Origin: Lutibacter sp. A80
GTDB taxonomy: Bacteria; Bacteroidota; Bacteroidia; Flavobacteriales; Flavobacteriaceae
Length of the DNA stretch: 64,000 bases
Assembly (NCBI RefSeq): GCF_022429645.1
Contig: NZ_CP092480.1
Coordinates: 1,438,501 to 1,502,500, forward strand
Reading direction: 5' to 3'
In this document: piece after piece, positions 7,742-18,300 of the stretch
Numbering within the stretch: the first letter of the stretch is position 1
How the letters are laid out: the number at the start of each line of letters is the position of its first letter
Translations under genes and position numbers: made by a program
The notes under the pieces: generated by a model
Told to the model about the DNA's origin: nothing
Databases searched by the model: none
Seen by the model: the letters and a program-made list of their open reading frames with translations, nothing else

Positions 7742-10146
7742 AAATCTAAAACAATACCAAAACTAGGCAATACATTTCCTGAAGAATTTGAAATTTCTTC
7801 TAGGTTATATCGTGTAGTATCTGTAGCGTTTATACTTTTATTTCCATTTTCATCTTGAATAGGAATTAAATACGACTGCGAAATAAACTCACTTCCATAT
7901 ATATTTTGAATATCAATATAAAAATTTAAAGAAAGTTTTTCCCAATACCACGTTTTATCTACACGAAGATCTAATTGATGATAAGTATCAAAACGTTCTG
8001 AATTTAATTTACTATAATCTAAAATACCGCTATTTGAAACATTATAATTTTCAATTATTGCAGACGCGTCATAATCGTAAGGCGTATAAGGTTGTCCACC
8101 TATAAGTTTAAACTTACCTCCTATTTCCCAATTTTTTTTCATTTTTTTACCTCCAGTAATTGATAATAAATGACGGTTATCCCAAGATGAAGGAATATAA
8201 TTACCTGTAGCTCCTTTAAATTCACTTTTAACAAACGTGTACGAAAAAATACCATACAAACCATTATATGATTTTTTTTGCGCTAACAATTCAATTCCAT
8301 AAGCTCTTCCTTTAGAATTAGAATTTACCTCTTCATTTCCAATAACTCCAAAATCTGAACCTAAATTTGCCAAACTAATTTGATCTCTTACAGAAAAAGG
8401 ATAGTTTTTATAAGCCTTATAAAACCCCTCTAAAGTTATTTTTGAAGTAGAATTTGGTTTCATTTCTAAACCAGAAACATAATGTATAGCTTCTATAAAT
8501 TTCAAACCATTATCTCTATTCACCAATTGATTTAAAGCATTTCTATATCCCATAATTGTATAAGCCGGCAATTGTTTATAAATACCTGTAGAGGCATTTA
8601 AACTAAGTTTCTTAGTTAATTTATAAGACAAAGATATTCTAGGAGAAAATTGATTTAATGGATTTTTCATTTCATCATTATAATCAACTCCATCCATTCT
8701 AAATCCTAAAGAAACTCCTAAATTAGCGTTTAAATAACTTTTTGAAATTTGTCCAAATAAAGCATACTTTAACATAGATAATTTTGAAGAAAAATCAATT
8801 TCTTGAACTCCCTCTGAAATTGCCAAACGTTGAAAAGTACTGTTTGTATAAGTTGCATTTTCCAAACCTACACCAACATTTAATTTGTAATTATTATTCA
8901 ATGTTGAAGTGATTTCAAAACGTAATTTATTTTCAATTTCTTTTGAAGTATAGTCCAATAATAAATCATCTGGATTATCTGAATTATTAAAATATTTTTT
9001 TGAGTTATTATTCCAAACATTTCTACTTAAAACAATTTGTTGCATACTTTTTTCACCAAAATGTTTATAAACAGCTCCAACAGTATAATTCCATTGTTCT
9101 TGAATAGGAATATTACTTAGGGAATACCTATTTCTCTTTAAAGTTTCCTCGTCAGTTATATCATCATTTACACTTTCGTTTAACTTAAACTTATCTAACG
9201 CACCCAAACCTATTAAAGAAATTTCGCTATTTGGTGATAATTGATGTTTTACTTTAAATTGAAAATCGTTATAAGTTGGCAAAAAAGGTAACTTTATCAA
9301 CTTAAATAAAAACTGCAAATAAGATTGACGCGCAGAAACCATAAAAGTAGTTTTAGACCCCAATGGACCATCTAAAGTAATTCCAGCATCAGAAGTCCCT
9401 AAAGTAAGCCTAGTGTTTAATTTTTCAGGATTCCCATCCTTCTGTGTAAAAGAAATAACAGAACTTAAAGCATTCCCTTGATTGGCAGAAAAAGCACTCG
9501 TATAAAAATCTACTTTTCTAATTAAATCTGCATTTATAATTCCTACCGGACCTCCAGAAGAACCTTGTGTTTGAAAATGATTAATTACAGGTACTTCTAC
9601 TCCATCCAAATAAAATTTATTTTCTGAAGGTGCTCCACCTCTAATAATAATATCGTTTCTAAAACTTGGATTTGATGCTACACCCGGTAACGATTGTAAC
9701 ACTTTTAAAACATCTCTATTGCCTCCAGGATTTTTTTCAATTTCAGCAATACCTAAAGTCTGAACAGACAATGGACTTTCTACAGATTTTTGAAATAATT
9801 GACTTTGTATTACAACCTCATCTAATTGCTCGTTACTTTGAGATAATTCAATTAAAATATAAGGTATTTTATCCTTGGTTACTAAATAATCATCAGATAA
9901 AACAGATGTATATCCTAAAAATGAAACAAAAACTTTATGATAGCCCAATGACACATTTGAAATTACAAAATTCCCTTCTTCATCTGTACTTGTTCCTTTT
10001 GTTGAATCATCTACTAATACATTTACAAAAGGTAAACTTTCTCTAGTTTGCGCATCAATAACTTTACCTTTAATAGTTCCGTTATTTTGAGAAAACACTA
10101 CGGATACATTTAATATAAGGAATAATATAATACTAATATTTTTCAT
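7738..10146 (-). CDS. TonB-dependent receptor with N-terminal carboxypeptidase-like domain
   Basis: An 802-residue outer-membrane protein. The signal peptide ends VVFSQ, with Gln20 the likely mature N-terminus. Residues about 22-110 form a carboxypeptidase-regulatory-like beta domain (GTIKGKVIDAQTRESLPFVN). A plug follows (LDEVVIQSQ, GGNRDVLKVLQSLPGV, DIIIRGGAPSENKFYLDG), then a barrel ending in a terminal F (FGIVLDF). It imports an unknown ligand using TonB energy. It has no SusD partner, so it is not a SusC. It is a single leftward gene, convergent with the DUF389 gene. Confidence 0.93.
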   Translation of the reverse strand: MKNISIILFLILNVSVVFSQNNGTIKGKVIDAQTRESLPFVNVLVDDSTKGTSTDEEGNFVISNVSLGYHKVFVSFLGYTSVLSDDYLVTKDKIPYILIELSQSNEQLDEVVIQSQLFQKSVESPLSVQTLGIAEIEKNPGGNRDVLKVLQSLPGVASNPSFRNDIIIRGGAPSENKFYLDGVEVPVINHFQTQGSSGGPVGIINADLIRKVDFYTSAFSANQGNALSSVISFTQKDGNPEKLNTRLTLGTSDAGITLDGPLGSKTTFMVSARQSYLQFLFKLIKLPFLPTYNDFQFKVKHQLSPNSEISLIGLGALDKFKLNESVNDDITDEETLKRNRYSLSNIPIQEQWNYTVGAVYKHFGEKSMQQIVLSRNVWNNNSKKYFNNSDNPDDLLLDYTSKEIENKLRFEITSTLNNNYKLNVGVGLENATYTNSTFQRLAISEGVQEIDFSSKLSMLKYALFGQISKSYLNANLGVSLGFRMDGVDYNDEMKNPLNQFSPRISLSYKLTKKLSLNASTGIYKQLPAYTIMGYRNALNQLVNRDNGLKFIEAIHYVSGLEMKPNSTSKITLEGFYKAYKNYPFSVRDQISLANLGSDFGVIGNEEVNSNSKGRAYGIELLAQKKSYNGLYGIFSYTFVKSEFKGATGNYIPSSWDNRHLLSITGGKKMKKNWEIGGKFKLIGGQPYTPYDYDASAIIENYNVSNSGILDYSKLNSERFDTYHQLDLRVDKTWYWEKLSLNFYIDIQNIYGSEFISQSYLIPIQDENGNKSINATDTTRYNLEEISNSSGNVLPSFGIVLDF

Positions 10147-10228
10147 TCTAAAGCATTTATTTATTGCAAATATACTAATTTGTTTAACAAAAATATAAAA
10201 ATGTTAAACATTTTTATTATATTCATAT

Positions 10229-10260
10229 AAAAAAACCTCAAATCTAATGATTTGAGGTTT
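10229..10260 (-). terminator. Terminator of the tRNA-Lys/tRNA-Tyr transcript
   Basis: Arms aaacctcaaat and atttgaggttt with a 6-base loop, followed on the minus strand by a T run. It lies just past the tRNA-Tyr 3' end. Confidence 0.85.
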
Positions 10261-10261
10261 G

Positions 10262-10342
<81 letters not shown>

Positions 10343-10381
10343 AATATTGACCAAAACTTTTATAAAACTAAAAGTTGTTTG

Positions 10382-10454
10382 TGACCTGGCTGGGGCTCGA
10401 ACCCAGGACCACCTCCTTAAAAGGGAGGTGCTCTACCAACTGAGCTACCAGGTC
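10382..10454 (-). tRNA. tRNA-Lys (anticodon TTT)
   Basis: A 73-base tRNA with acceptor stem GACCTGG/CCAGGTC, D arm AGCTCAGTTGGTAGAGC, anticodon loop CTTTTAA (TTT) and T arm GGGTTCGAGCC. CCA is not encoded. It precedes tRNA-Tyr by 39 bases and shares its promoter at 10478-10508. Confidence 0.97.
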
Positions 10455-10477
10455 GCTTTATTTGTTTTTAGCGGGTG

Positions 10478-10508
10478 CAAATATAAGAGTATATTTTAAA
10501 AAAACAAA
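10478..10508 (-). promoter_or_regulatory. Promoter of the tRNA-Lys/tRNA-Tyr unit
   Basis: Minus strand TTTG (10508-10505), exactly 19 bases, then TATATTTG (10485-10478): a perfect match to the Bacteroidota housekeeping consensus. It lies 23 bases before the tRNA-Lys 5' end and just after the MlaF-like stop codon. Confidence 0.85.
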
Positions 10509-10516
10509 CAACTTTT

Positions 10517-11284
10517 TTATTTTGTTTCATTTAAATATACTTCTCTTACTTTTTTAAATAAATTTGAAGAATAAACAAAATTTACAATCGCCTCATTTTC
10601 AGTTTTAAATATTTCTTTATTGCTTCCTTCCCATGCTTTTACTCCATCTTTTAAAAAAACAATTTTTTCTCCAATTTCCATCACCGAATTCATATCATGA
10701 GAGTTTATTACGGTAATAATTTGATATTCTTTGGTAATTTCTTGAATTAAATTATCTATTAAAGTTGCAGTATTTGGATCTAATCCAGAATTTGGTTCAT
10801 CGCAAAATAAATATTTAGGTCTCATAACAATTGCTCTTGCAATAGCAACTCTTTTTTGCATCCCTCCAGATATTTCGGCAGGGAATTTTTTATTTGCATT
10901 TACTAAATTTACCCTATCTAATACAAAGTTTACACGTTTTAACATCTCTGCATTACTATCGTTTGTAAACATTTTTAAAGGGAACATTATGTTTTCTTCT
11001 ACCGTTAAAGAGTCGTACAAAGCACCACCTTGAAAAACCATTCCAATTTCTTGTCGTAATTGCCTTCTCTCTTTAATATCTAGCGCTGTTTGATTTCTTC
11101 CATCAAAGCAAATCCCTCCTTTTTCTGGAACATGCAGTCCCAATAAACATTTTAAAAAAACTGTTTTTCCAGAACCACTCTGACCAATAATCATACTAGT
11201 TTCTCCTTTTTCAAAAGTTGTAGTTATACCTTTTAAAACTGGAGTTCCACTAAATTCTTTATATAAATCTGTAACTTCAATCAT
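10517..11284 (-). CDS. ABC transporter ATP-binding protein, MlaF-like
   Basis: A 255-residue ATPase. Walker A is GQSGSGKT (34-41), the signature is ISGGMQKRVAIARAI, and Walker B is YLFCDEPNSGLD. The ISGGM(Q/R)KR form and direct coupling to an MlaE permease place it in the Mla/MkI phospholipid-transport group. It would power lipid movement between inner and outer membrane. The start follows the permease stop directly. No MlaD (MCE) gene is seen in the window. Confidence 0.92.
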   Translation of the reverse strand: MIEVTDLYKEFSGTPVLKGITTTFEKGETSMIIGQSGSGKTVFLKCLLGLHVPEKGGICFDGRNQTALDIKERRQLRQEIGMVFQGGALYDSLTVEENIMFPLKMFTNDSNAEMLKRVNFVLDRVNLVNANKKFPAEISGGMQKRVAIARAIVMRPKYLFCDEPNSGLDPNTATLIDNLIQEITKEYQIITVINSHDMNSVMEIGEKIVFLKDGVKAWEGSNKEIFKTENEAIVNFVYSSNLFKKVREVYLNETK

Positions 11285-12025
11285 TTATCCTAATAACATT
11301 TGAGTTAAAAAGTAATTTAATAAAATAATTACAACACTTGTCCAAACCACTGCTTGAGTACTCGCTCTTCCAACCTCTAAAGAGCCTCCTTTTACATAAT
11401 ACCCATGATAGGCTGGAATAGTTGCAATAACAAACGCAAAAACTAATGTTTTAATCAGTGCATATTGTATAAAATAAGGATCAAAATCAAGTTGAATTCC
11501 ATAAACATAATCTTCACTAAAAAATCTCCCTGTTAAAATTCCTGCAACATATCCCCCATAAATCCCTAAAAACATTGCTAATACAATTAGTATTGGATAA
11601 AAGAATAAAGTTGCTATAATTTTGGGTAAAACTAAATAGTTTAAAGAGTTAATCCCCATTACTTCTAGAGCGTCTATTTGCTCAGTAACCCTCATTGTAC
11701 CTATACTTGAGGAAATATAAGAACCTACTTTACCTGCTAAGATAACACTCATAAAAGTAGGCGCAAACTCTAAAATCATAGATCTTTTTGTTGCAAATCC
11801 TATTAAGTATTTTGGTATAAAAGGACTGTCTACATTTAATGCTGTTTGTATAGCTACAACACCTCCTACAAAAAAGGATATAAACATAATTATTCCCAAA
11901 GATTTTAAACCTAAATCTTCAATTTCACGAAACAAAGTTTCTCTAAAAACCGACCATTTTTGAGGTTTTCTAAAAACTTGTTTCAGCATAATAAAATACT
12001 TTCCAATATGCTCTAAATAGTTCAT
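11285..12025 (-). CDS. ABC transporter permease, MlaE family
   Basis: A 246-residue membrane protein with about five to six hydrophobic segments. Family features include FVGGVVAIQTALN near 55 and GSYISSSIGTMRVTEQIDAL near 118-137, the conserved MlaE coupling segment. It is the inner-membrane permease of a phospholipid ABC transporter. It abuts the ATPase gene with no gap, so translation is probably coupled. Confidence 0.93.
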   Translation of the reverse strand: MNYLEHIGKYFIMLKQVFRKPQKWSVFRETLFREIEDLGLKSLGIIMFISFFVGGVVAIQTALNVDSPFIPKYLIGFATKRSMILEFAPTFMSVILAGKVGSYISSSIGTMRVTEQIDALEVMGINSLNYLVLPKIIATLFFYPILIVLAMFLGIYGGYVAGILTGRFFSEDYVYGIQLDFDPYFIQYALIKTLVFAFVIATIPAYHGYYVKGGSLEVGRASTQAVVWTSVVIILLNYFLTQMLLG

Positions 12026-12103
12026 TAAAATTTCTTTTTGGCTAAAATATTAAAATTATATCACCTTATAATCTTTTTGCATTATAAATTTAATCTTTAA
12101 AAT

Positions 12104-12138
12104 AAAAAAGCTGCTATGTTATTAAAACACAGCAGCTT
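12104..12138 (-). terminator. Terminator at the end of the porU-porV-cdd-glb-KASIII group
   Basis: Arms aagctgct and agcagctt, extended by tgtt/aaca across one mismatch, followed on the minus strand by a T run. It separates the ketoacyl synthase gene from the downstream MlaE gene. Confidence 0.85.
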
Positions 12139-12165
12139 CTAGCAGTATAACTTAAATACTTTAAA

Positions 12166-13227
12166 CTAATATTTATAAACAACGGCATTGATACTCATCC
12201 CTGCCCCTACAGAAGCAAAAATAACGACATCTCCTTTATTTATTTCGTGATTTTCAATTGCTCCGTTTTTAACCATATCGAACAATGTTGGTACGGTTGC
12301 AACTGAACTATTTCCTAATTTATGAATACTCATTGGCATAACATCACTAGGTACTTTTGTTTTATACAAACGGTAAAATCTTTTAATAATAGCTTCATCC
12401 ATTTTTTCGTTTGCTTGATGGATAAATACTTTTTTAACTTCAGAAATATCAAGACCTGTTTTATCTAAAGCTGTTTTCATTGCTAAGGGAACATGTTTTA
12501 AACCATATTCGTAAATTTTTCGTCCTAACATTTTAATGTAATGAACTCCGCTAGTATCTTCTCTATTAAACGATTCTCCATAATGAAGATAATAACATTC
12601 ATCTACAGTATCTGTTCGAGCTGCATGACTTAAAATTCCCTGCTCTTCGGTTTCAGCGGCTTCTATAACACAAGCTCCTGCTCCATCAGAAAAAATCATA
12701 GAATCTCTATCATACGGATCTATTACACGAGAAAGTGTTTCAGATCCAATTACCAAACATTTTTTTGCTATTCCAGATTTAATAAAAGCTTCTGCTTGAA
12801 TAACACCTTGAATCCATCCAGGGCATCCAAAAAGGATATCATACGCAACACAACCAGGGCTTTTTATCCCTAACTTGTTTTTTACTCTTGATGCTAAACT
12901 TGGTAAAACATCTGCTTGAATAGAGTTTGTTTTAACATCTCCAAAATTATGTGCTAAAATTATATAATCTAATTCTTCTGGATTAATTCCAGATTCTTCT
13001 ATTGCTTTTTTAGAAGCTATATATGCTAAATCAGATGAATCTTCATCTTCGGCTGCATAACGCCTTTCCTCAATACCGGTTATTGCACAAAATTTTTCAA
13101 TAATTTCTGCATTTTCGTTCCCAAAAGGGCTTCCATCTTCATTTAAAAATTTACTATTTAAAAAGTCTGAATTTTTTTTTACTATACTTGGAATACAGCT
13201 TCCAGTTCCTGTTATTACTGATCTCAT
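12166..13227 (-). CDS. 3-oxoacyl-ACP synthase III family protein (FabH-like)
   Basis: A 353-residue protein from the ATG at 13227; an ATT eight codons upstream is unlikely as a start. The thiolase-fold Cys-His-Asn triad is complete: Cys135 in FGCPGWIQG, His270 in IHQANEK, Asn306 in LGNSSVATV. The N-terminus (MRSVITGTGSCIP) is typical of KASIII. It condenses an acyl-CoA starter with a malonyl thioester or a similar acceptor. It is longer than E. coli FabH (317) and not next to other fatty acid genes, so a specialised role is possible. It ends a leftward group with porU, porV, cdd and a haemoglobin gene. Confidence 0.9.
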   Translation of the reverse strand: MRSVITGTGSCIPSIVKKNSDFLNSKFLNEDGSPFGNENAEIIEKFCAITGIEERRYAAEDEDSSDLAYIASKKAIEESGINPEELDYIILAHNFGDVKTNSIQADVLPSLASRVKNKLGIKSPGCVAYDILFGCPGWIQGVIQAEAFIKSGIAKKCLVIGSETLSRVIDPYDRDSMIFSDGAGACVIEAAETEEQGILSHAARTDTVDECYYLHYGESFNREDTSGVHYIKMLGRKIYEYGLKHVPLAMKTALDKTGLDISEVKKVFIHQANEKMDEAIIKRFYRLYKTKVPSDVMPMSIHKLGNSSVATVPTLFDMVKNGAIENHEINKGDVVIFASVGAGMSINAVVYKY

Positions 13228-13261
13228 TTTTGATAAAAAATTAGGAATCAAATTTAATATT

Positions 13262-13648
13262 CTATTCGTTATTTAGTTCGGAAATTTTAATTTCCATTAC
13301 GATGGCTATCGAGTGTGCTCTTGACTTTGCAGTATGCGCAATCTCTCCTTTAAAAAGGGCATCTACAGACTCATTAAACATTGACAACCAACTATTAAAG
13401 TGCTCTTTCTTAAAAGGTTTTTGTTGATGTATTTTTAGGTGAGGAGCCATTGCATTTTTACGATACCCACCCGAATAAAACAAAATATTATCCCAAAAAT
13501 CTACCAATGTTTGTAAATGCAATTCTAAGAGTTCAGGATTTGTAAAATCAACAAAAAAATGACCTATTATATCATCTTTCATTAATTTTTTATAAAAGGT
13601 CTTAACAAGTAAATAAATATCGGCTCTGTTTTCAATATCCTTTTTCAT
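13262..13648 (-). CDS. Group III truncated haemoglobin
   Basis: A 128-residue protein from the ATG at 13648, seven bases after the cdd stop; a longer reading would overlap cdd. It shows the group III truncated globin pattern: FYKKLMKDDIIGHFF, then LVDFWDNILFYSGGYRKNAM, HLKIHQQKPFKKEHFNSWL and VDALFKGE. The His in KIHQ is the likely proximal haem ligand. The family binds oxygen or NO in the cytoplasm; its exact role is unsettled. Confidence 0.88.
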   Translation of the reverse strand: MKKDIENRADIYLLVKTFYKKLMKDDIIGHFFVDFTNPELLELHLQTLVDFWDNILFYSGGYRKNAMAPHLKIHQQKPFKKEHFNSWLSMFNESVDALFKGEIAHTAKSRAHSIAIVMEIKISELNNE

Positions 13649-13655
13649 AAATATT

Positions 13656-14138
13656 TTAGAGAAAAGATTTGTCAAACGCAATAGGAAGTAAATCTAAAAC
13701 TGAGTTTGTTTTAATAATTTTACCTTCTTCTCCCATAAAAAATACTTCAATTTTATCTTTTTGTTTTAATTCATATTCAGATAGTGTTTGTCTACAAGCC
13801 CCACATGGCGCTACTGGTTCTTTTAAAATTTGGTTGCTTGAACTTGCCGATATAGCAAGTTTTAAAATTTTTACGTTTGGATATTCTGAAGCTACTTTCC
13901 AAATTGCAACACGTTCTGCACACATCCCTGAAGGATAGGCTGCATTTTCTTGATTATTTCCTGTTACAATTAACCCGTTTTCTAACAAAATTGAAGCTCC
14001 TACCTTAAATTTGGAATAGGGTGCATAAGCATTCTCTTTAGCTTTTATAGCTTTTTGCATTAAGGCTTCAACGTTTTTTGGAAGCTCTTGAATTGATTCG
14101 TAGATTGAAATACTAGTTGTTAATTCAACTTTTTTCAT
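13656..14138 (-). CDS. cdd: Cytidine deaminase
   Basis: A 160-residue enzyme with the zinc-site motifs CAERVAIW and PCGACRQTL, and substrate-site residues in KFKVGASILLENG and TGNNQENAAYPSGMCAE. This is the tetrameric type with Cys rather than His as first ligand. It deaminates cytidine and deoxycytidine for pyrimidine salvage. It lies 21 bases after porV. Confidence 0.96.
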   Translation of the reverse strand: MKKVELTTSISIYESIQELPKNVEALMQKAIKAKENAYAPYSKFKVGASILLENGLIVTGNNQENAAYPSGMCAERVAIWKVASEYPNVKILKLAISASSSNQILKEPVAPCGACRQTLSEYELKQKDKIEVFFMGEEGKIIKTNSVLDLLPIAFDKSFL

Positions 14139-14159
14139 TAAAATAGTGTTCTTTAGCTT

Positions 14160-15305
14160 TTATTTTACTTCGAAAATATCTCCAAAATCGAAAGATAAAG
14201 AGAATCGAAGTGTATTCTCTAATGGATTATTTATATCTGATGCATTGAACAAATATGAAATGTCTAATTTAGAACTTTTAAAATTAAAACCCGAACCTAT
14301 TGTAAAATATTTTCTAGCTCCTTTTATGTCACTTTCATTAAAATAACCTGCTCTAATTGCAAAAGAATTATCGTACATATATTCAGCTCCTAATGCCCAA
14401 GTAAATTCTTTTAACTCCTCACTAAAACCACCTGGAGCATCATTAAAAGATTTAAAAATTCCACTAAAAAAACTTACATCTTCTTGTACATAATATGGGT
14501 CTGAAGTTTCGTCTTCAGTAATATCAATACTTGGTGTAGGTACTAGTAATTTATTAAATTCTAAATTTAAGCTTACTTTATTATAATTATCTAAAATAAA
14601 ATCGAAACCACCTCCTATTTTTAAATTAGTTGGTATAAAGTTTTCTTTTCCATCATCGGTATAAGAAACTTTGGGTCCTATATTTGAAATGTTATATCCT
14701 CCACGCCAAATACCATTAAAATCTCCGTAATTACTTTCATCAGATTGAAAATATCCTGAAATATCTACTGCAAAAGTATTCACTGGACTTATTGTTGAAT
14801 TAGCAGATTTAATTCCTAAATCTGATCTAATATATCGCAAGCTTACACCCATTGAGTAAGTTTCACTCAGTTTAATTGAATAAGAACCGTCTAAGGAAAA
14901 TTCATTTAATTTTTCAGTCCCTTCTGGAGTTCCATTACTGGTAGTTAATTGTATTTCTCCTAAATTAAAATATTTTAGACTTGTAGCCCAAGCACTTCTT
15001 TCGTCTATTCTATTAGCAAAAGTAAAACCACCTAAAAACACATCGTTTGTTAATTCTCTAAGCCAAGGTGTATAAATAATACCTACACTAAATTGAGTTC
15101 TCATAAATGCATATTTAGAAGCATTCCAGTGTTGTGAATTTGCATCTGGTGAAGTTGCAACTCCTATGTCTCCCATACCTCCTGCTCTAGCATCTGGTGC
15201 TATAAGTAAAAAAGGTGCTGCAGTAGTAATTGGATTCTGATCTTCTTGCGCCTTACTTGAAAAAGCAAATAATACAGTAAGAGTTACTAAAATTATTTTT
15301 CTCAT
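14160..15305 (-). CDS. porV: Type IX secretion outer-membrane protein PorV
   Basis: A 381-residue beta-barrel protein. The signal peptide ends SSKAQ, with Gln20 the likely mature first residue. Diagnostic PorV/LptO text follows: ITTAAPFLLIAPDARAGGMG and SQHWNASKYAFMRTQFSVG. It ends FSLSFDFGDIFEVK. PorV is the shuttle that delivers type IX cargo from the translocon to the PorU sortase complex. It lies 30 bases downstream of porU, the usual flavobacterial pairing. Confidence 0.96.
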   Translation of the reverse strand: MRKIILVTLTVLFAFSSKAQEDQNPITTAAPFLLIAPDARAGGMGDIGVATSPDANSQHWNASKYAFMRTQFSVGIIYTPWLRELTNDVFLGGFTFANRIDERSAWATSLKYFNLGEIQLTTSNGTPEGTEKLNEFSLDGSYSIKLSETYSMGVSLRYIRSDLGIKSANSTISPVNTFAVDISGYFQSDESNYGDFNGIWRGGYNISNIGPKVSYTDDGKENFIPTNLKIGGGFDFILDNYNKVSLNLEFNKLLVPTPSIDITEDETSDPYYVQEDVSFFSGIFKSFNDAPGGFSEELKEFTWALGAEYMYDNSFAIRAGYFNESDIKGARKYFTIGSGFNFKSSKLDISYLFNASDINNPLENTLRFSLSFDFGDIFEVK

Positions 15306-15335
15306 TAATGTTAATTTAATAATTGAATTAAATTG

Positions 15336-18300
15336 TTATTGCAATATTACTAATTTTTCAATTTTTTGAGCAGATGTATTTGAATTAATTGATTTTACTT
15401 TCAATTTATATACATATACCCCTTTTCCTATTTTAGCTCCAAAATCATCCAATCCATTCCATACTAATGTTCTACTTAAATTCCCCTCAGTTTGTACTGT
15501 TTCTGAAATTGTTTTTACCAATTTACCCGAAACTGTAAAAATTTGAATGTGTACTTCTAGTTGTTCATTTGGCTTGTTATGGTTGAACCAAAATTCTGTA
15601 TAATTAACAAATGGATTTGGGTAATTTAATACATTACTTAAAACTAAATCGCTATTATCAACAACAGTAAAATTAAACGTAGATTCTGATAGATTATTGT
15701 AGGTATCCCATACTTTTAGGGTAATTGTATGTAAACCTGCTGAAAGATCTCTAAACGAATAAGTTACTTTTCCTTTTTTATAGGTATCTAAATCCGTTTG
15801 ATAATAATCATTTAAAATTATTGGATTTGCTTGATCGTTATCCAAAATTGCAATTATATCGTGATCAACAGCGGTTACGGAAGTGTTAATTCCGTTTTCA
15901 TCTTCTAAAACAGCAATAAATACAGGATCACTATCTGTTGTACCACCATCAACAAAACTTAAATCGTTCATATATAATTGTACGGTAGGCCCTGTATTAT
16001 CTGCTGGTGCATTTTCATTAATACCACCTACAGTTACATCGATATTATAACCGGATTTATCAATTATATTGTTTAATGCATAAAAACTGAGTTTTCCTTT
16101 TCCATAAGCTACTTTTAAATCTTTAGGAGCCACAAAATCAAAAGTAAACTTTCCATTTTCTACTTTAGAACTTCCTCTAAAAATTTTACTTTCTCTTGAA
16201 TCAAACTCCATTACAATATTGTAACCATCGTTATCTAATGTTTTTTTATTAATTACTTTATCAAAAACAGTTACGTCAATTTCTCCATTAAAATCGTTTA
16301 ATAAATTATCATTAACATCAACAACATTTCCTTCAAATTGAATATAAGATAACGCTTTTATAGTGTCTAAAGATTCTTCAATATCTTTATCATTCATTTT
16401 AGATAATTTTATTGAAGGTTCTGGAATACTTAAATGCATAGCTGGATCTCCAAAGCTATATATAAAAAAACGCTGGGTTGTAGAAAACTGATTTTTAATC
16501 GTCATTAAAGTCTCTGCTATTGACAAGTTTTCATCATTAAATTTTAAAAGAGGCTCTATTAGTCTTTCATTAAATGCCTGACCAACACTAATGTAAATTT
16601 CTCTAGTTGTAGAAATTAAAGCACTTGCCCCATAATTTTCTGCCCAAAACAAATATTCACCAGCAGTTTTTCTTAATGGATTATCGAACCTAGAAAAATC
16701 GCAAGTAGCTGTTATAAATAAAGGTAATTTATTCTTATTTTTTAAACTTTGTATTTCAGGTAACCGAAAAATACCTTCACTTGCCCAACCATCTTCTCCA
16801 CCATGTCCAAAATAATCGACTAGTAAAGTCCCATTATCTACCTGATTTACAATATCTAAATTTACAGTTGGATAAGTTTCCCCTGAAGATCCTGTTTCTT
16901 GAAAATAAGCATCTAAATATATTTTCTTTAAATTAAAAATTGGTTTTTCAGAAGCTATAGATCTTGCAATTTCATCCATATTAGATTGTAAAACCTCTTC
17001 CCCGGAACTATCAATATCATCGGCTATTAAAGTTATATTTGTTCTCCAGTCTCCAAAAGACTCAACACTATAATAATCTAATAATTTATCAACTAGTTGT
17101 TTAGCTTGTAAAACATCTGTTACTGGTATTCTTCCTGTAGCTATATCTTGTCTTTCAAAAGAAGACATCAACCCTTCATTTGCATCCATCATACCATAAA
17201 AATCATCTGTTACATACGATGATACTAGGCTAAAACTACTATATGATTCAAATGCAGGTACTATATTATTATTTCCTTCAATTCTATCTTTATAATCGTA
17301 AGATGCATCCCCAAATAAACAAATATATTTTATTTGATTTGTAGTTGCATTATCGTAAAAATGCTTAACAAAATCTCTAATTGCCGCAACATCTGGTGAG
17401 CCTGAAGAAAATTCATTATACAGTTGATCTAAACGTACAACTTTAGTAATTAAGCCTGAATTATTTGCATGATAATCTGCTAATCTTTGTGCTTGATCGA
17501 CCAAATAATCTTGAGTAATTATTAAATAATCTATATCTTTTAAACTATGTAAGTTCTGATTTTCAACCCTACTTACTTCTAGCAATTCTGGCTCATAAAA
17601 ATCATTTTCTGGTATTAAAACATATTCTAGTAATTGCCCTCCATTTACTTTGTAAGTATAGTTTGTAGCCAAAGATTGATTCTCTACAAACTCTGGGATT
17701 ATTGGGTTTGAAACATCCCAAATCCATTTAATTTTATCTGCATTTTCTATAGAAATTTCTTGAACTCCTGAATTATTTAAAATATCAAAATTTCTAAATA
17801 CATATTGATGGTCTTTAGCTATTAACTTTCGTTTACCAAGCACTTCTATATAGTCTAAATAAGCATCTGCCGAAGGATTTCCATTATTATTATAACTTAT
17901 GGTTACATCTACTAGATCTCCCGATGTTGTTATTGTTCCTTCATCTTCATTAGCAACAGCGCTATCTGAACCTGATAAAGCCTCGTAATTTACTTCAAAC
18001 ACATCTTGACTATTTACCTTAACAGACATAGTTGATGCTGTAGAAGAAGCAGTTACACCTCTAACTCTTACTCGTATAGGTTCAGCGCTATCTATTTCTT
18101 CAAAGGGTAGTGAATATGTACGTGTGTTTTCGATATTATATGCATCTCCAAACCATTGCTGTCCAACTGCAAGTAAATTAACTTCGTCTTTTTCATAAAA
18201 AGTAAAATCGTCAAAATTTGTAATTGTTCTGGTACTCGAATTTGTAATTGGTATTTGCGTAGTTATTCTTTTACCTTCTGAAGTCCCAATTTTTAAAAAA

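Noticed and set aside
9666..10046. A 126-codon plus-strand frame inside the TonB receptor gene
   Set aside because: It is antisense to a clear receptor gene, Leu-rich from the reversed codons, and has no family motif.
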